A stretch of 64,000 nt of DNA from Pelobium manganitolerans (GTDB lineage: Bacteria > Bacteroidota > Bacteroidia > Sphingobacteriales > Sphingobacteriaceae). Below, in pieces: positions 51,951 through 61,385 of this stretch; position 1 is the stretch's first letter, and each line of letters opens with the position of its first letter. Both the position numbers and the translations under genes were made by a program. The notes below the pieces were generated by a model. It saw nothing but the letters and a program-made list of their open reading frames with translations. It did no database searches and was not told the origin of the DNA. Location: contig NZ_MBTA01000001.1 of the NCBI RefSeq assembly GCF_003609575.1, positions 62,001 to 126,000 of the forward strand, read 5' to 3'.

Positions 51951-52739
51951 CTATGATTGCCAAATTTCCCAAGATTTTTCGGCCTGTAGTTCCAGCATTT
52001 GGTAGCCATTTTTAATGCTGGCGCCCTGTGCTTTTCCTTTCTGCAAAAACAGCGTTTCTTGCGGATTGTACACCAAATCGTAAAGCAAATGCTTATCTGT
52101 TAAGTACTGGTAAGGAATAGCCGGACATTCATCTGCATTGGGATAGGTGCCTACCGGACTGGTGTTAATGATTACCTGATGGTCTTTTATGATTTGCTCG
52201 TTAAGCTCTTCATAGCTGAACATATCTTTATCCGGCCGACGGCTCACAAACTTAAACGCTATTTTACGTTTCTTTAAAACATATTTAATAGCCCTTGCAG
52301 CGCCTCCGTTGCCCAAAATTAAAGCTTTTTTATGATGGTTTTTTAAATACGGAGCAATAGATCCTTCAAAGCCATAAGCATCGGTATTGTAGCCTACCAA
52401 CTTGTATTTTTTAGGGTTAAGCATACACAGCTCGCCAGAAAACAACGATTTTACGGTATCGCCATGCAAAATTTTGATGCAGTTTACTGCACCAATTTCT
52501 TTGGCAGCTGGGTCAATATCGTCCAAAAACTGCAATACTTCTACTTTATGCGGAATGGTGACGTTAATGCCGTACAAATCCCGCTCGGTAGCTAACAGCT
52601 TCGGAAAATCTTGTATATTTTCTAGCGGAAAAAGCGAATACTTGAAGTTTTTTAGCTTAGCTTTTTCAAATTTTTCTGTGAAGTACTTCTCAGAGAAAGA
52701 ATGCCCTAGCGGGAATCCTATTAATCCATATTTTTTCAT
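51951..52739 (-). CDS. aroE: Shikimate dehydrogenase
   Basis: AroE reduces 3-dehydroshikimate with NADPH. The substrate loop is GFPLGHSFSEKYF near residue 7, the Lys in NVTIPHKVEVLQF is near residue 65, the nucleotide site is ALILGNGGAARAIKYVL near 140, and the C-terminal GASIKNGYQMLELQAEKSWEIW is standard. The length of 262 residues is typical. It lies 41 bases after the phosphosulfolactate synthase gene on the same strand, and the TPR gene precedes that; the three may be one transcript. Confidence 0.94.
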   Translation of the reverse strand: MKKYGLIGFPLGHSFSEKYFTEKFEKAKLKNFKYSLFPLENIQDFPKLLATERDLYGINVTIPHKVEVLQFLDDIDPAAKEIGAVNCIKILHGDTVKSLFSGELCMLNPKKYKLVGYNTDAYGFEGSIAPYLKNHHKKALILGNGGAARAIKYVLKKRKIAFKFVSRRPDKDMFSYEELNEQIIKDHQVIINTSPVGTYPNADECPAIPYQYLTDKHLLYDLVYNPQETLFLQKGKAQGASIKNGYQMLELQAEKSWEIWQS

Positions 52740-52780
52740 TACACAAACAAAGGAAGCTTATGCAAACTCCCTCATCCTCT

Positions 52781-53545
52781 TTACTTCTTATTCAAAAAAT
52801 GGTTGAATGTATCGCCGCGCAAACCTAAACGGATGGTTTCTAAAGGGATAACCTCTGCCGGAGCAATGTTTCCTAAGTTTACATTTGCGCCAATTAATTC
52901 GATAAACCATACTTGCTGTGCTTTTTGGGGAGCTTCCCAAATGATGGTTTCTTCGGGGATTTGCGTTAAAATCTCGTCCACCAAACCTTGCCTTACCTCG
53001 CCCGAATCGCGGTAGATACCTACGTTACCGCCCTCTCTGGCTTCCGCAATCACTTTCCACGAACCGGCTTCAATTTCTGCACGCATCAAGTTGATCCATT
53101 TGTAAGGCGCAAAAATCTTTTTTTCGTCTTTAGAGCCTACCTCAGAAATTACAGTTACCTGCTCGCTCAACTTGCTGATGTACTGGCATTTTACTTCGTG
53201 GGGGATTTCAATAGATCCGTCAGACACTTCGGCAAATCGCATATCGTATTCATCCAGCACGCGCTGGTACTCATCAAACTGATTGCGGATTACGAAAGCT
53301 TCAAACAAAGTTCCCCCAAAATAAACAGGGATATCCGCATCGCGGTATAATTTGAGTTTTTCTTTGAGTTTTGGAGTAACAAAGGAAGTAGACCATCCCA
53401 GTTTCACAATGTCGGCATGTGCGCCGGCAACCTCAATAAAATCTTCTACTTCCCTCAAGCTCAAGCCCTTGTCCATTACCATGGTTAGGCCTTTGCCCCG
53501 AGGTTTAACCGTCCGTTCCGGAAGATTATTTAGTCGATAATTCAT
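52781..53545 (-). CDS. Phosphosulfolactate synthase, ComA family
   Basis: ComA enzymes add sulfite to phosphoenolpyruvate to give phosphosulfolactate. The 254-residue protein starts at the ATG at 53545 with MNYRLNNLPERTVKPRGKGL and shows the family blocks: MVMDKGLSLREVEDFIEVAG, HADIVKLGWSTSFV, PVYFGGTLFEAFVI and FAEVSDGSIEIPHE. In methanogens it begins coenzyme M synthesis; in Bacteroidota a role in sulfonate or sulfonolipid precursors is possible but not shown here. A start 14 codons upstream would add an unsupported extension. aroE follows. Confidence 0.9.
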   Translation of the reverse strand: MNYRLNNLPERTVKPRGKGLTMVMDKGLSLREVEDFIEVAGAHADIVKLGWSTSFVTPKLKEKLKLYRDADIPVYFGGTLFEAFVIRNQFDEYQRVLDEYDMRFAEVSDGSIEIPHEVKCQYISKLSEQVTVISEVGSKDEKKIFAPYKWINLMRAEIEAGSWKVIAEAREGGNVGIYRDSGEVRQGLVDEILTQIPEETIIWEAPQKAQQVWFIELIGANVNLGNIAPAEVIPLETIRLGLRGDTFNHFLNKK

Positions 53546-53623
53546 ATTCGGGTGCAAAAATCCAAAAAAAATATCAAATAACCGCACATACGCAATTATA
53601 AAAGCAGATTTTTTACACGCCTT

Positions 53624-55027
53624 CTATTTATGAAAACCTTTAATCACATCCCAAATAGTTTGGTTGTTTTCTAACTGTGGCAAGTATTCGAACAAAAGGT
53701 AATGCTTGTTTGCATCTACACTTAAGGCGGTTTGCAGTTGTGCTAAGGCTTCGTTATACTGGCCGTCGACCAATAAATAAGCTACCAAGCGATAATACAA
53801 ATCGGCAAAATCTGGGTTGTTCTTAATCCCTTCAGACACAATCTCAATGCTTCTTTTGCAATCTTGAGCCGTAAAAGCCATGCCGGCGTAATCAAGCCAA
53901 GCATCAACATCTAAGGGGTCCAAATCCAACACCTTATCATAAGCGGCATTACTCTCCTCAAAATTGCCCAGTTTAAAATGCGCATCGGCTATGGCGTACC
54001 AAAAATCCGGATTTTCATTATCCAGATCCAAGGCTTTTTTAAAGAAGTGCAAAGATTCGAAATAGCGTTCTTCAAACTCTAACGTTGCCCCTATCCCAAA
54101 CCAGGCATCAGCCATTTCAGGATCCATTTTTACTGCTTTTTTATAGTATGAGCGGGCATCATCCATGCGCTGTAGTTTCTCATAACACTCGCCAATAGCG
54201 CAATAAACATCTGCATTTGGCGCCTCATACTCAAAAGTTTCGCGATAAACGTTAATGGCTTCTTGGTGGCGGTTCAATTGCGATAAAGCATGGCCTTTAT
54301 TGAAATATGCGGAAGCAAAATTATCTTTTATAAGGATGGCATAGTCATAAGCATCTATCGCTTTTTCGTAAAGTTCCAGCTTGTGGTAGGCATTGCCCAA
54401 GTTGTACCAAGCCGCAAAAGAATAGGGGTCGTTATCTATAAACTGCTGGTAAAACTGTATGCTTTCCTCTTGTTTGTCCAATACATCATAACAAAAAGCC
54501 AGTTCGTACAGTGCATCTTGGTTTTCCATGTTTATTTCCAAGCACTGTTTTAAGTAAGCTACGGCTTGCTCATAATCGCCCATGTTTTGGTACACAAAAA
54601 CAATCTGCATCAGCACTTCATCTTTGGCATCAGCCAGTTCCAGCGCTTTTTTTAGATATTCTAAAGCCTCTTCGTGGCGTTCTAAGCTTTCAAAAATATT
54701 GCCCTTCACTAAATAAACGTCGGCATCTGAAGGCTCTAGCAGTTCTGCTTTTTCCAACGACTCAAAAGCTTGCTCAACTTCATTCGCAAAGAGGTGCAAC
54801 TGGGCTTTTTTAATGTGGAAAATTGTTGCGTAAGGATGCTGTTTCACGGCATATTCTATCACTTGCATGGCTTTCAGGTGATCGCCTTTGTCCATGTAGT
54901 AATCTATGATGTTCTCAAAAGCAAGCGCATCAAAAAAATATTGGTCGTGGTTGCGGAGCATCTCTTCATAGCGTTCGACCGATAATTTTGGGTCTTCGCT
55001 GAATTCAAAATCAAAATCATCTTCCAT
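53624..55027 (-). CDS. Tetratricopeptide repeat protein
   Basis: The 467-residue protein is nearly all helical TPR repeats, about twelve in number, for example DADVYLVKGNIFESLERHEE, DALYELAFCYDVLDKQEESI, FAAWYNLGNAYHKLELYEKA and ADAWFGIGATLEFEERYFES. It begins with an acidic stretch (MEDDFDFEFSEDP) and has no signal peptide, so it is cytoplasmic. TPR proteins of this kind are scaffolds; no enzymatic site is seen. It is the first gene before phosphosulfolactate synthase and aroE on the same strand, an arrangement that may be conserved in related genomes. Confidence 0.9.
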   Translation of the reverse strand: MEDDFDFEFSEDPKLSVERYEEMLRNHDQYFFDALAFENIIDYYMDKGDHLKAMQVIEYAVKQHPYATIFHIKKAQLHLFANEVEQAFESLEKAELLEPSDADVYLVKGNIFESLERHEEALEYLKKALELADAKDEVLMQIVFVYQNMGDYEQAVAYLKQCLEINMENQDALYELAFCYDVLDKQEESIQFYQQFIDNDPYSFAAWYNLGNAYHKLELYEKAIDAYDYAILIKDNFASAYFNKGHALSQLNRHQEAINVYRETFEYEAPNADVYCAIGECYEKLQRMDDARSYYKKAVKMDPEMADAWFGIGATLEFEERYFESLHFFKKALDLDNENPDFWYAIADAHFKLGNFEESNAAYDKVLDLDPLDVDAWLDYAGMAFTAQDCKRSIEIVSEGIKNNPDFADLYYRLVAYLLVDGQYNEALAQLQTALSVDANKHYLLFEYLPQLENNQTIWDVIKGFHK

Positions 55028-55368
55028 ACGACAACGTTTTTAGTTACACAGCCATTGATGCAACAATAGCTGTTTTAAAAATTAATTTAAAATATTATTA
55101 AAAGCGCTATTACTACTAATTTATTTATTAACAATTAGACGACCAAACTGTAATTAGCCGGCAGGTACTGTTGTCTGTAATTAGGGAGTTAAACGAGGGT
55201 ATTCTTTTTTATTATCGTTTTTAACCACGGAGGTGCAGAGGTAGAATCACAAAGATACAGAGAAAACCTGACAGTTGCCCTTTACTTAACAAACGGAAAT
55301 TACTGGCGCTTTTTACCACGGAGGGCGCAGAGGACACGGAGCTTATGATTTTTGTGGCTTTACGGCGC
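55028..55368. other. 341-bp intergenic region with CCACGGAGG repeats
   Basis: No gene is supported here. The left 170 bases are AT-rich and may hold the TPR gene's promoter region. The right part contains two repeat elements described separately. No terminator with a clear stem and T-tract was found. Confidence 0.5.
55224..55342. repeat. Two CCACGGAGG-type nonamer repeat elements
   Basis: The first copy begins ACCACGGAGGTGCAGAGG at 55224 and continues into a CACAAAGATACAGAG stretch. The second, at 55315-55342, reads as consecutive nonamers CCACGGAGG, GCGCAGAGG and ACACGGAGC. A related fragment in the opposite orientation (CTTTGTGTCTTCGTGG) is at 22213-22228. I recall similar short repeats in many unrelated bacterial genomes, without a known function. 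Confidence 0.55.
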
Positions 55369-56100
55369 TCAATCGCTCACTTTTAAATTCCGCAATTCTA
55401 TGTAAGATAAGGTGCTTAATTTGTCTTGCTCAAACAATTTGTAGTAATCTTTCAAAGCTGTTTTCTCCGGATTTTTGTTTTCGAGGTTTACGTAGTTTTG
55501 CAGGTAAAGGCCTTTATCGCGTATTAAGCCATTGCCTGCCCTAAAGCGGTCGCCGCCTTTGCTGTAGGCAAAATAATCCATGCTTTTATCTCGGGCATCA
55601 AACCAAAAATAAAAAGTGTCATCGTAATGGTCGCCGCCGTTTTCTTTGGCAAAGGTGACCTCAACTTGCAAGTAATCGCTGCCTTTAATTTGCACAGTGC
55701 GCAGAAATTTTGCACGCACGGCTTCATCTTTTAGTTTTAAGGGCAGAAAGGCAAAATAAACGACAGAATTTAAAGATTCGGCAAATTTTACCGAGTCCTT
55801 TCCGGACAATGGCATCAGTCTGCCGTTTACTTCCCGTGCAAAGCCGTGGTTGCTCAGCTGGTCTTTCACCAAACCCAGGCTATCATCGCGGTAGCTACTT
55901 TCGTAATAAAAATTGCCTTTGTGCTGCTTTACCTTGAAATGCTTCTCGCGGAAATCAAACTCTATTGTTTTCCCCTCAATTTTATCCATCCCATAAAAAG
56001 CGATGGATTTGTCGATAATCTTGTTCGCGTTTTCGCCCGAACATCCCGAAAGCGTAAAGGTAAAAAGGACTAAAAAGCCGTAAATTAAATGGTGGCGCAT
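55369..56100 (-). CDS. Lipoprotein, DUF6503-like
   Basis: The 243-residue product has a good lipobox, LSGC (Cys about 20). The mature protein is beta-rich: KTIEFDFREKHFKVKQHKG, FYYESSYRDDSLG, GSDYLQVEVTFAKENGG and TFYFWFDARDKSMDYFAY, a layout like LolA/LolB or DUF6503 proteins that bind lipids. It should sit at the periplasmic side or the outer membrane. Function is unknown. It lies 31 bases downstream of the GH13 lipoprotein gene on the same strand, so it may be the distal gene of the starch locus. Confidence 0.72.
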   Translation of the reverse strand: MRHHLIYGFLVLFTFTLSGCSGENANKIIDKSIAFYGMDKIEGKTIEFDFREKHFKVKQHKGNFYYESSYRDDSLGLVKDQLSNHGFAREVNGRLMPLSGKDSVKFAESLNSVVYFAFLPLKLKDEAVRAKFLRTVQIKGSDYLQVEVTFAKENGGDHYDDTFYFWFDARDKSMDYFAYSKGGDRFRAGNGLIRDKGLYLQNYVNLENKNPEKTALKDYYKLFEQDKLSTLSYIELRNLKVSD

Positions 56101-56131
56101 GTGCCTAAATTACGAAAAAAGGGTTAGTCTT

Positions 56132-58009
56132 CTATTTTAACACCGTTTTGCTAAATAAATGATATTCGCCGGGAGCTAGTGTAGTTTGGTATCTGGAGGT
56201 AGCTAAGTTAATACTATTGCCAAAAGCATCGTACCAAACGCCGGCCGAGCCAAAATCTACATCGGCTTGTTGAGGTACCACATCAAAATTGCCTACCACT
56301 ACAACTTGGTTTTCTGTAGCAGTAAGTTTAATGTATTTTATTGCTTTTGATAAATCATAGCTTACATCGTTGCTGGTAAAAACATCGTTTCCAAGCCTCA
56401 ACTTAATCAGCTTGGCATAAACATCATATAAAGCTTTCCGCGCAGGGTCGGCAAAATAATCCCAGCGGATAGGTTTTTCGCCGGTGCGCCCGTTAAAATT
56501 AATGCTGACATCATAACCCAACTCGCCAAACTGCCAAATCATTTTAGGGCCGGGGATAGCAAAAAAGAAAGCGGCGGCCAGTTCTTCCCGCTTCAAAGCT
56601 GTTTGCAAATTGTTTTTAATGACATAATTGGCATTTGCGTTTCCATAGTTTAGGTTTTTATAATTTAGTCTTTCCTCGTCATGGCTTTCAATATAGGCCA
56701 CTAGCCCATCCGATTTTGAGAAACCATGTTTTTTGTAAAAACCCCATGAAAAATCAGAATTGTTGAGCCAGCCCATGGTAGCCTCATTCATGTTATAGTT
56801 GAGGTTTGTCCAAACCATCATTCCTTCGTTTGTGAGCTCGGTTTCTTCTTTGGTATCGGCAAAATGCTCTAAAATGGTGTAAAAGTTATTGTTGTCAATA
56901 CTTTTAATAAAGTTGTGGTAATCTTTCCAGATGGCTACCCGGCTAGCGTCGTAAGCGGCAAAGCCGGCATCGTCTGAAGATTGCTTTTGCGTAAAACCTT
57001 TAGACAAATCAAAGCGGAATCCATCAATCTGATATTCCTGCATCCAAAATTGCATTACTTTTTTAGCGAAAGCGCGGGTTGCAGGACTTTCGTGGTTAAA
57101 ATCAAAACCTACGTTATACGGATGCTTTGCCACCGTATTGTACCAAGGGCTTTCTGCCGTGGGTGCACCGTTGGCAAAGTATAGTTGCACCATAGGCGAC
57201 TGGCCGAAAGAATGGTTTAAAACCATATCTAATATCACAGCAATGCCCTTTCCGTGGCATTCGTCAATAAATTGCTTTAAATCGTTTTTGGTGCCGTAGT
57301 ATTTGTCGGGCGCAAAATAAAAAGATGGATTGTAGCCCCAGCTTAAATTACCTTCAAACTCGTTCACCGGCATCAGCTCGATAGCATTGATGCCTAAATT
57401 TTTGAGGTAATCCAGCTTGGTAAGCAACTGTTGGTAACTGTGGTCGCTCACAAAATCGCGCACCAATAACTCATACACCACCAATTTATTTTTTGGTGGG
57501 CGGGCAAAGTTTTGGTTTTTCCAAGTGTATGGACTTTGCTTGGCTTGCATAACGCTTACCATGCCAGATGTTTTACCTGTTGGATAAGCTTTTATAGTGG
57601 TGCCGTTGTTGATGTATTTGTCGTTTTCCGGATCTAGCACTAACTCTGCATAAGGGTCGGCAATGCGTAATGTACCATCCACTTCAAACTGGTAGCTGTA
57701 AGCGCTTTCGGGATTTAGGTTTTTGATGGTGGTAAACCAAGTTTTGCCATCTTTTGCTAATTGCATTTTGTTGGCGTCGCGGTTCCAGCTGTTAAATTCT
57801 CCTATGATAGCTACCGATTTTTTGTCCGGCGCATACAGAGTTACAATGGCTGCCGTGCCATTATCCGTAAAAGCTACGCCGTCTTTTGCCCCTGCCGGTA
57901 ACTCGGTTTGTGGAGGTTGCGGATTAACGGCGCTTCCTGATTTATCTTTTTTGCAGGCTAGCTGAAAACTTAAAGCTATAAAGAATAGGATGTAATAATA
58001 CTTTTTCAT
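56132..58009 (-). CDS. GH13 alpha-amylase lipoprotein with N-terminal CBM48-like domain
   Basis: The 625-residue protein has a short signal peptide ending in LAC followed by Lys-Lys, suggesting a lipoprotein. Residues about 45-135 are a CBM48/E-set module (VAIIGEFNSWNRDANKMQL). The barrel carries the four GH13 regions: ILDMVLNHSF, GFRFDLSKG (nucleophile Asp, about 331), ILEHFAD (acid/base Glu, about 381) and ESHDEERL (about 441). A C-terminal beta domain follows. It should hydrolyse starch or maltodextrins outside the cytoplasm. It is separated from the MFS gene by 181 bases containing an inverted repeat, so it may have its own promoter. Confidence 0.9.
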   Translation of the reverse strand: MKKYYYILFFIALSFQLACKKDKSGSAVNPQPPQTELPAGAKDGVAFTDNGTAAIVTLYAPDKKSVAIIGEFNSWNRDANKMQLAKDGKTWFTTIKNLNPESAYSYQFEVDGTLRIADPYAELVLDPENDKYINNGTTIKAYPTGKTSGMVSVMQAKQSPYTWKNQNFARPPKNKLVVYELLVRDFVSDHSYQQLLTKLDYLKNLGINAIELMPVNEFEGNLSWGYNPSFYFAPDKYYGTKNDLKQFIDECHGKGIAVILDMVLNHSFGQSPMVQLYFANGAPTAESPWYNTVAKHPYNVGFDFNHESPATRAFAKKVMQFWMQEYQIDGFRFDLSKGFTQKQSSDDAGFAAYDASRVAIWKDYHNFIKSIDNNNFYTILEHFADTKEETELTNEGMMVWTNLNYNMNEATMGWLNNSDFSWGFYKKHGFSKSDGLVAYIESHDEERLNYKNLNYGNANANYVIKNNLQTALKREELAAAFFFAIPGPKMIWQFGELGYDVSINFNGRTGEKPIRWDYFADPARKALYDVYAKLIKLRLGNDVFTSNDVSYDLSKAIKYIKLTATENQVVVVGNFDVVPQQADVDFGSAGVWYDAFGNSINLATSRYQTTLAPGEYHLFSKTVLK

Positions 58010-58119
58010 GGTTGCTATTGGTGTTTTTTTGTGCAGAGCAGTGCCTCGCTTTTTACTATTGGTTTGTTGGTTAAATCTCTTTATCGCTTCAAAGGCGGGT
58101 TAACGATTGGAACGGCATC

Positions 58120-58154
58120 CTTTTTTTGCCGGCCAAAAGAGGGGGCAAAAAAAG
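58120..58154. repeat. Inverted repeat between the MFS and GH13 lipoprotein genes
   Basis: CTTTTTTTGCC (58120-58130) and GGCAAAAAAAG (58144-58154) are perfect 11-bp inverted arms with a 13-base GC-rich loop. The T-run is in the 5' arm and no T-tract follows, so it is not a normal intrinsic terminator. Confidence 0.45.
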
Positions 58155-58190
58155 ATACAGTGGAAAGCGTGTTAAAACCCCCTCAATCTC

Positions 58191-59567
58191 TTAAACCGAG
58201 CGTCTCTCTTCTATTTCTAGCTCTTTCGCCAATGCAGGCTTGCTATTTTTAGATTCTTTGATGAACACAAAACAAATTATGGCTGCCAGCACCATCAATA
58301 CGCCACCCAGCTGCACGGCCAAAAGCCTATCATTGTTTAGCACATTGCGCATTAACCATCCAAAACCCAACGAGGCGATAATTTCTGGCAGCACAATAAA
58401 AAAGTTAAAGATGCCCATGTAGATGCCTATTTTATGTTTGGGCAAGCTGCCGCTCATCATGGCGTAAGGCATAGACAAAATGCTGGCCCAGGCAATGCCT
58501 ACGCCCGTCATACACAGGTAAAGCATATTTTTATCATGCACCCATGCTACGCTAATTAAACCCAAAGCGCCACAAAGCAAACAAAGCGAATGGGTTAACT
58601 TACGGCCCAGCGCATCCGCGATAGCGGGCAAAACCAACGCAAACAAAAAGGTAATAACGCTGTAATAAGCTAAAGTAAGGCTGCCAAAATCTGCGCCGGC
58701 GGCATATACCGGGTCGCTGGCATCTGTACCGCCAAACACGTTTACCGCCACCGCAGTGGTATAATAAAACCACATTAAAAAAAGGCCGGGCCATGTAAAA
58801 AACTGCACCAAAGAAACGATTTGCATTCTTTTGGGCATATTTACTAACGCATCAAAAATTTCGCGGGCGCCGTGAGCAAAGCCTTTCTTATCTTCGGTTT
58901 GTTGAGCTTGTAATTCGGCGGCGCTTGGCGGATACTCTGTAGTGGTAAACACCGTCCACATTACTGAGGCTAAAAAGAAAAACGCGCCGATGTAAAAAGA
59001 ATACTCCACATTGTGCGGCACTTCGCCGGGCTGGGCGGTGTTGCTAAGATGAAACACGTTGTTCATAAGCCATGGCAAAGCCGATGCCACACTGCCGCCC
59101 AAACCTATCATTAAGCTTTGCATCACAAAACCGCGGTTTACTTGGCTATCCGGCAATTTATCAGTAACGAAAGCCCTAAAAGGCTCCATTGAAACGTTCC
59201 CGAAAACATCCAAAACCCACAATAGTCCGGCAGCCATCCACAAGGCACTGCTGTTAGGCATTAAGATTAATGCAAAACTGCTGATGATAGCACCGATCAT
59301 GAAATAAGGACGGCGCCTGCCCCAGCGCGGATGCCAAGTTCTATCGCTTAAGTAACCAATAATGGGCTGCACCAACAAGCCGGTTAAAGGTGCTGCTAAA
59401 AACAACAGCGGAACCTGATCTGGATGGGCGCCCAGACCTTCGTAGATCCGCCCCATATTGGCACGCTGCAAATCCCAACCAAATTGTATCCCAAAAAATC
59501 CAACACTCATATTTATAATTTGAGCAATGGATAACTTGGGGTTTTCTGTAAGCGGCTTAAGGTTCAT
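58191..59567 (-). CDS. MFS sugar transporter, SLC45/GPH-like (probable maltose carrier)
   Basis: The 458-residue protein has twelve membrane helices. The first loop motif LSDRTWHPRWGRRRPYFMIGA and the start IINMSVGFFGIQFGWDLQRANMGRIYEGLG are typical of sucrose/maltose-type MFS carriers. Start is the ATG at 59567, 10 bases after the GH13 stop; a longer in-frame start would overlap that gene. Placement inside a locus with GH65 phosphorylase and beta-phosphoglucomutase strongly suggests import of maltose or short maltodextrins across the inner membrane. Its ATP-free transport pairs well with energy-saving phosphorolysis. Confidence 0.88.
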   Translation of the reverse strand: MNLKPLTENPKLSIAQIINMSVGFFGIQFGWDLQRANMGRIYEGLGAHPDQVPLLFLAAPLTGLLVQPIIGYLSDRTWHPRWGRRRPYFMIGAIISSFALILMPNSSALWMAAGLLWVLDVFGNVSMEPFRAFVTDKLPDSQVNRGFVMQSLMIGLGGSVASALPWLMNNVFHLSNTAQPGEVPHNVEYSFYIGAFFFLASVMWTVFTTTEYPPSAAELQAQQTEDKKGFAHGAREIFDALVNMPKRMQIVSLVQFFTWPGLFLMWFYYTTAVAVNVFGGTDASDPVYAAGADFGSLTLAYYSVITFLFALVLPAIADALGRKLTHSLCLLCGALGLISVAWVHDKNMLYLCMTGVGIAWASILSMPYAMMSGSLPKHKIGIYMGIFNFFIVLPEIIASLGFGWLMRNVLNNDRLLAVQLGGVLMVLAAIICFVFIKESKNSKPALAKELEIEERRSV

Positions 59568-59577
59568 TGGCTTTAGT

Positions 59578-61380
59578 TTAAAAAACAATAATTTGTGAAG
59601 AAACCGGCGCAAGTTTAACCCTGATGCGGTTTTCTGAAAGATATTTTACCGGCGCCGCGCCCAAGGCATCTTGCGGTTGTTTGGAAAGCGCTTGATTTTT
59701 TAAGATTTCTTTTGGGATGGTAATCTCTGCCTCAAAACTTTGCTGGCGGTCAAAGTTGGCTATTACCAACACACGTTGCCCCGAGCTAATGCGGAAAAAG
59801 GCATAAACGCGCGGGTTGTTAATTTCCGCTGATGGAATCTCAATAAAATCTCCTTTTACAATGGCTTCGTTTGTGGTGCTGATTTGCAATAGTTTTTTAT
59901 AAAAATTGCGCAGTTGTTGCTCATCTTCATTTAGTTTAGCGCCGTCAAAAGCGCCGTCATTCATCCATCGCTGATGGTTGGGGACGCCCCAATAGTCGAA
60001 AATAGTGGTACGGTTATCCTCGCCGCCAAAACCTTCGGCGCCTTTTCCTGGTTCGCCCACTTCTTGCCCAAAATATAATAGTACAGGGCCTTTGCCCAAA
60101 GTAGCACTAACGGTCATGGCCGGCAAGGCCAATTTAGGGTCGCCTGCAAAGCCGGCAGATGCAATGCGTTCTTCGTCGTGGTTTTCTAAAAACCGAAGCA
60201 TCCTATCGTCGTAAGCCTTCACGCTTTTTACCGCGTCAGAAATAGCGCTGCTTCGCGCATCGGCGTTGTTTTTAATTAGGGTTTTTAAACTGTCGTACAA
60301 GCCTACCTTATCATATAAATAATCGAAGTTTCCTTGGGTTAAATAGGTTTCATAAGCCTTGGGATTATAAGCCTCGCCAATAAAAACCAAGTTCGGATAT
60401 TGTTGCTTAAGTTGTGGAATAAGCCATTTCCAGAAAGCAACTGGAACCATTTCGGCCATATCGCAACGGAACCCATCGACACCTTTTTCTGCCCAGTAGC
60501 TCAGGATATCGCGCATTTTTGTCCATACAGGCGGGGTAGGCTCAAAATATGTTTTCTCGCCATTTTGATAGTCGATGCCGTAATTGAGCTTCACGGTTTC
60601 GTACCAATCATCATCTTTCGGTTTGGCACTAAAAGAGTTGTTGCCTGTGGCTTTAGCCGGACTTTCTGTATATTGATAATCTTTCAAGGGATCTAAAGGG
60701 CCTTTTAGTTTATCAATGTCCGGAACAACAAATTTTTGCCCCGGCAGGTAATAAAAATCATTGCCGGGGCTAAAGCTTTTGGTTGTATCGTCATTGGCGC
60801 CAAAATCTACCACGTGAGCAGGCTTGGCAATGGAACGGTAACCGCGCGCCACGTGATTAGGCACAAAATCTATCAATACTTTTAAGCCGGCTTGGTGCGT
60901 GCGCTTTATCAGTGCTTCAAACTCGGCCATTCGGTTTTCAACATTTATGGCCAAATCTGGGTCCACATCATAATAATCGCGGATGGCATAGGGCGAGCCG
61001 GCAATGCCTTTCACCACATCGGCATCGCTATTTGGAGTGCCATACCGGCTATAATCTGTTAAGCTGGCATGCGCTATTACGCCGGTGTACCAAACGTAAT
61101 TTACGCTAAGCTCTTTTATACCGTTTAGGGCTTTCTCATCAATGTCATTAAATTTGCCTACACCATTTTGCGCCAAGGTGCCGTAAAAGGCATTTGTGGT
61201 ATTTTTATTGCCAAATAAACGGGGCAACAGCTGGTAGATTACCATTTTTTGATTGCTCATATTTGGTTGTGCCGTTTGCGATAACACATAAATTGGTTTG
61301 CCAGCCAATATAAAGAGTAAAACGGCGCTTTTGCAAAACAAATGTTTAAGCGAATAAAGTTTATGTTGGTTGACGCCCAT
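59578..61380 (-). CDS. GH13 alpha-amylase, secreted
   Basis: The 600-residue enzyme has a signal peptide (FCKSAVLLFILAGKPIYVLSQ). The GH13 regions are KVLIDFVPNHVARG, DGFRCDMAEMVP (nucleophile Asp, about 307), FIGEAYNPKAY (acid/base Glu, about 332) and FLENHDEERIA (about 400). The N-terminal QKMVIYQLLPRLFGNKNTTN is typical of periplasmic amylases of Bacteroidetes starch loci. A C-terminal beta domain ends the protein. It lies 5 bases after the GH65 gene and 10 before the MFS gene, so the three are one operon. A likely job is cutting maltodextrins in the periplasm. Confidence 0.91.
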   Translation of the reverse strand: MGVNQHKLYSLKHLFCKSAVLLFILAGKPIYVLSQTAQPNMSNQKMVIYQLLPRLFGNKNTTNAFYGTLAQNGVGKFNDIDEKALNGIKELSVNYVWYTGVIAHASLTDYSRYGTPNSDADVVKGIAGSPYAIRDYYDVDPDLAINVENRMAEFEALIKRTHQAGLKVLIDFVPNHVARGYRSIAKPAHVVDFGANDDTTKSFSPGNDFYYLPGQKFVVPDIDKLKGPLDPLKDYQYTESPAKATGNNSFSAKPKDDDWYETVKLNYGIDYQNGEKTYFEPTPPVWTKMRDILSYWAEKGVDGFRCDMAEMVPVAFWKWLIPQLKQQYPNLVFIGEAYNPKAYETYLTQGNFDYLYDKVGLYDSLKTLIKNNADARSSAISDAVKSVKAYDDRMLRFLENHDEERIASAGFAGDPKLALPAMTVSATLGKGPVLLYFGQEVGEPGKGAEGFGGEDNRTTIFDYWGVPNHQRWMNDGAFDGAKLNEDEQQLRNFYKKLLQISTTNEAIVKGDFIEIPSAEINNPRVYAFFRISSGQRVLVIANFDRQQSFEAEITIPKEILKNQALSKQPQDALGAAPVKYLSENRIRVKLAPVSSQIIVF

Positions 61381-61385
61381 TATAT

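Noticed and set aside
58120-58154. Inverted repeat first read as a terminator
   Set aside because: The T-run is in the 5' arm and the 3' arm is A-rich, so no U-tract follows the stem on either strand. Kept as a repeat.
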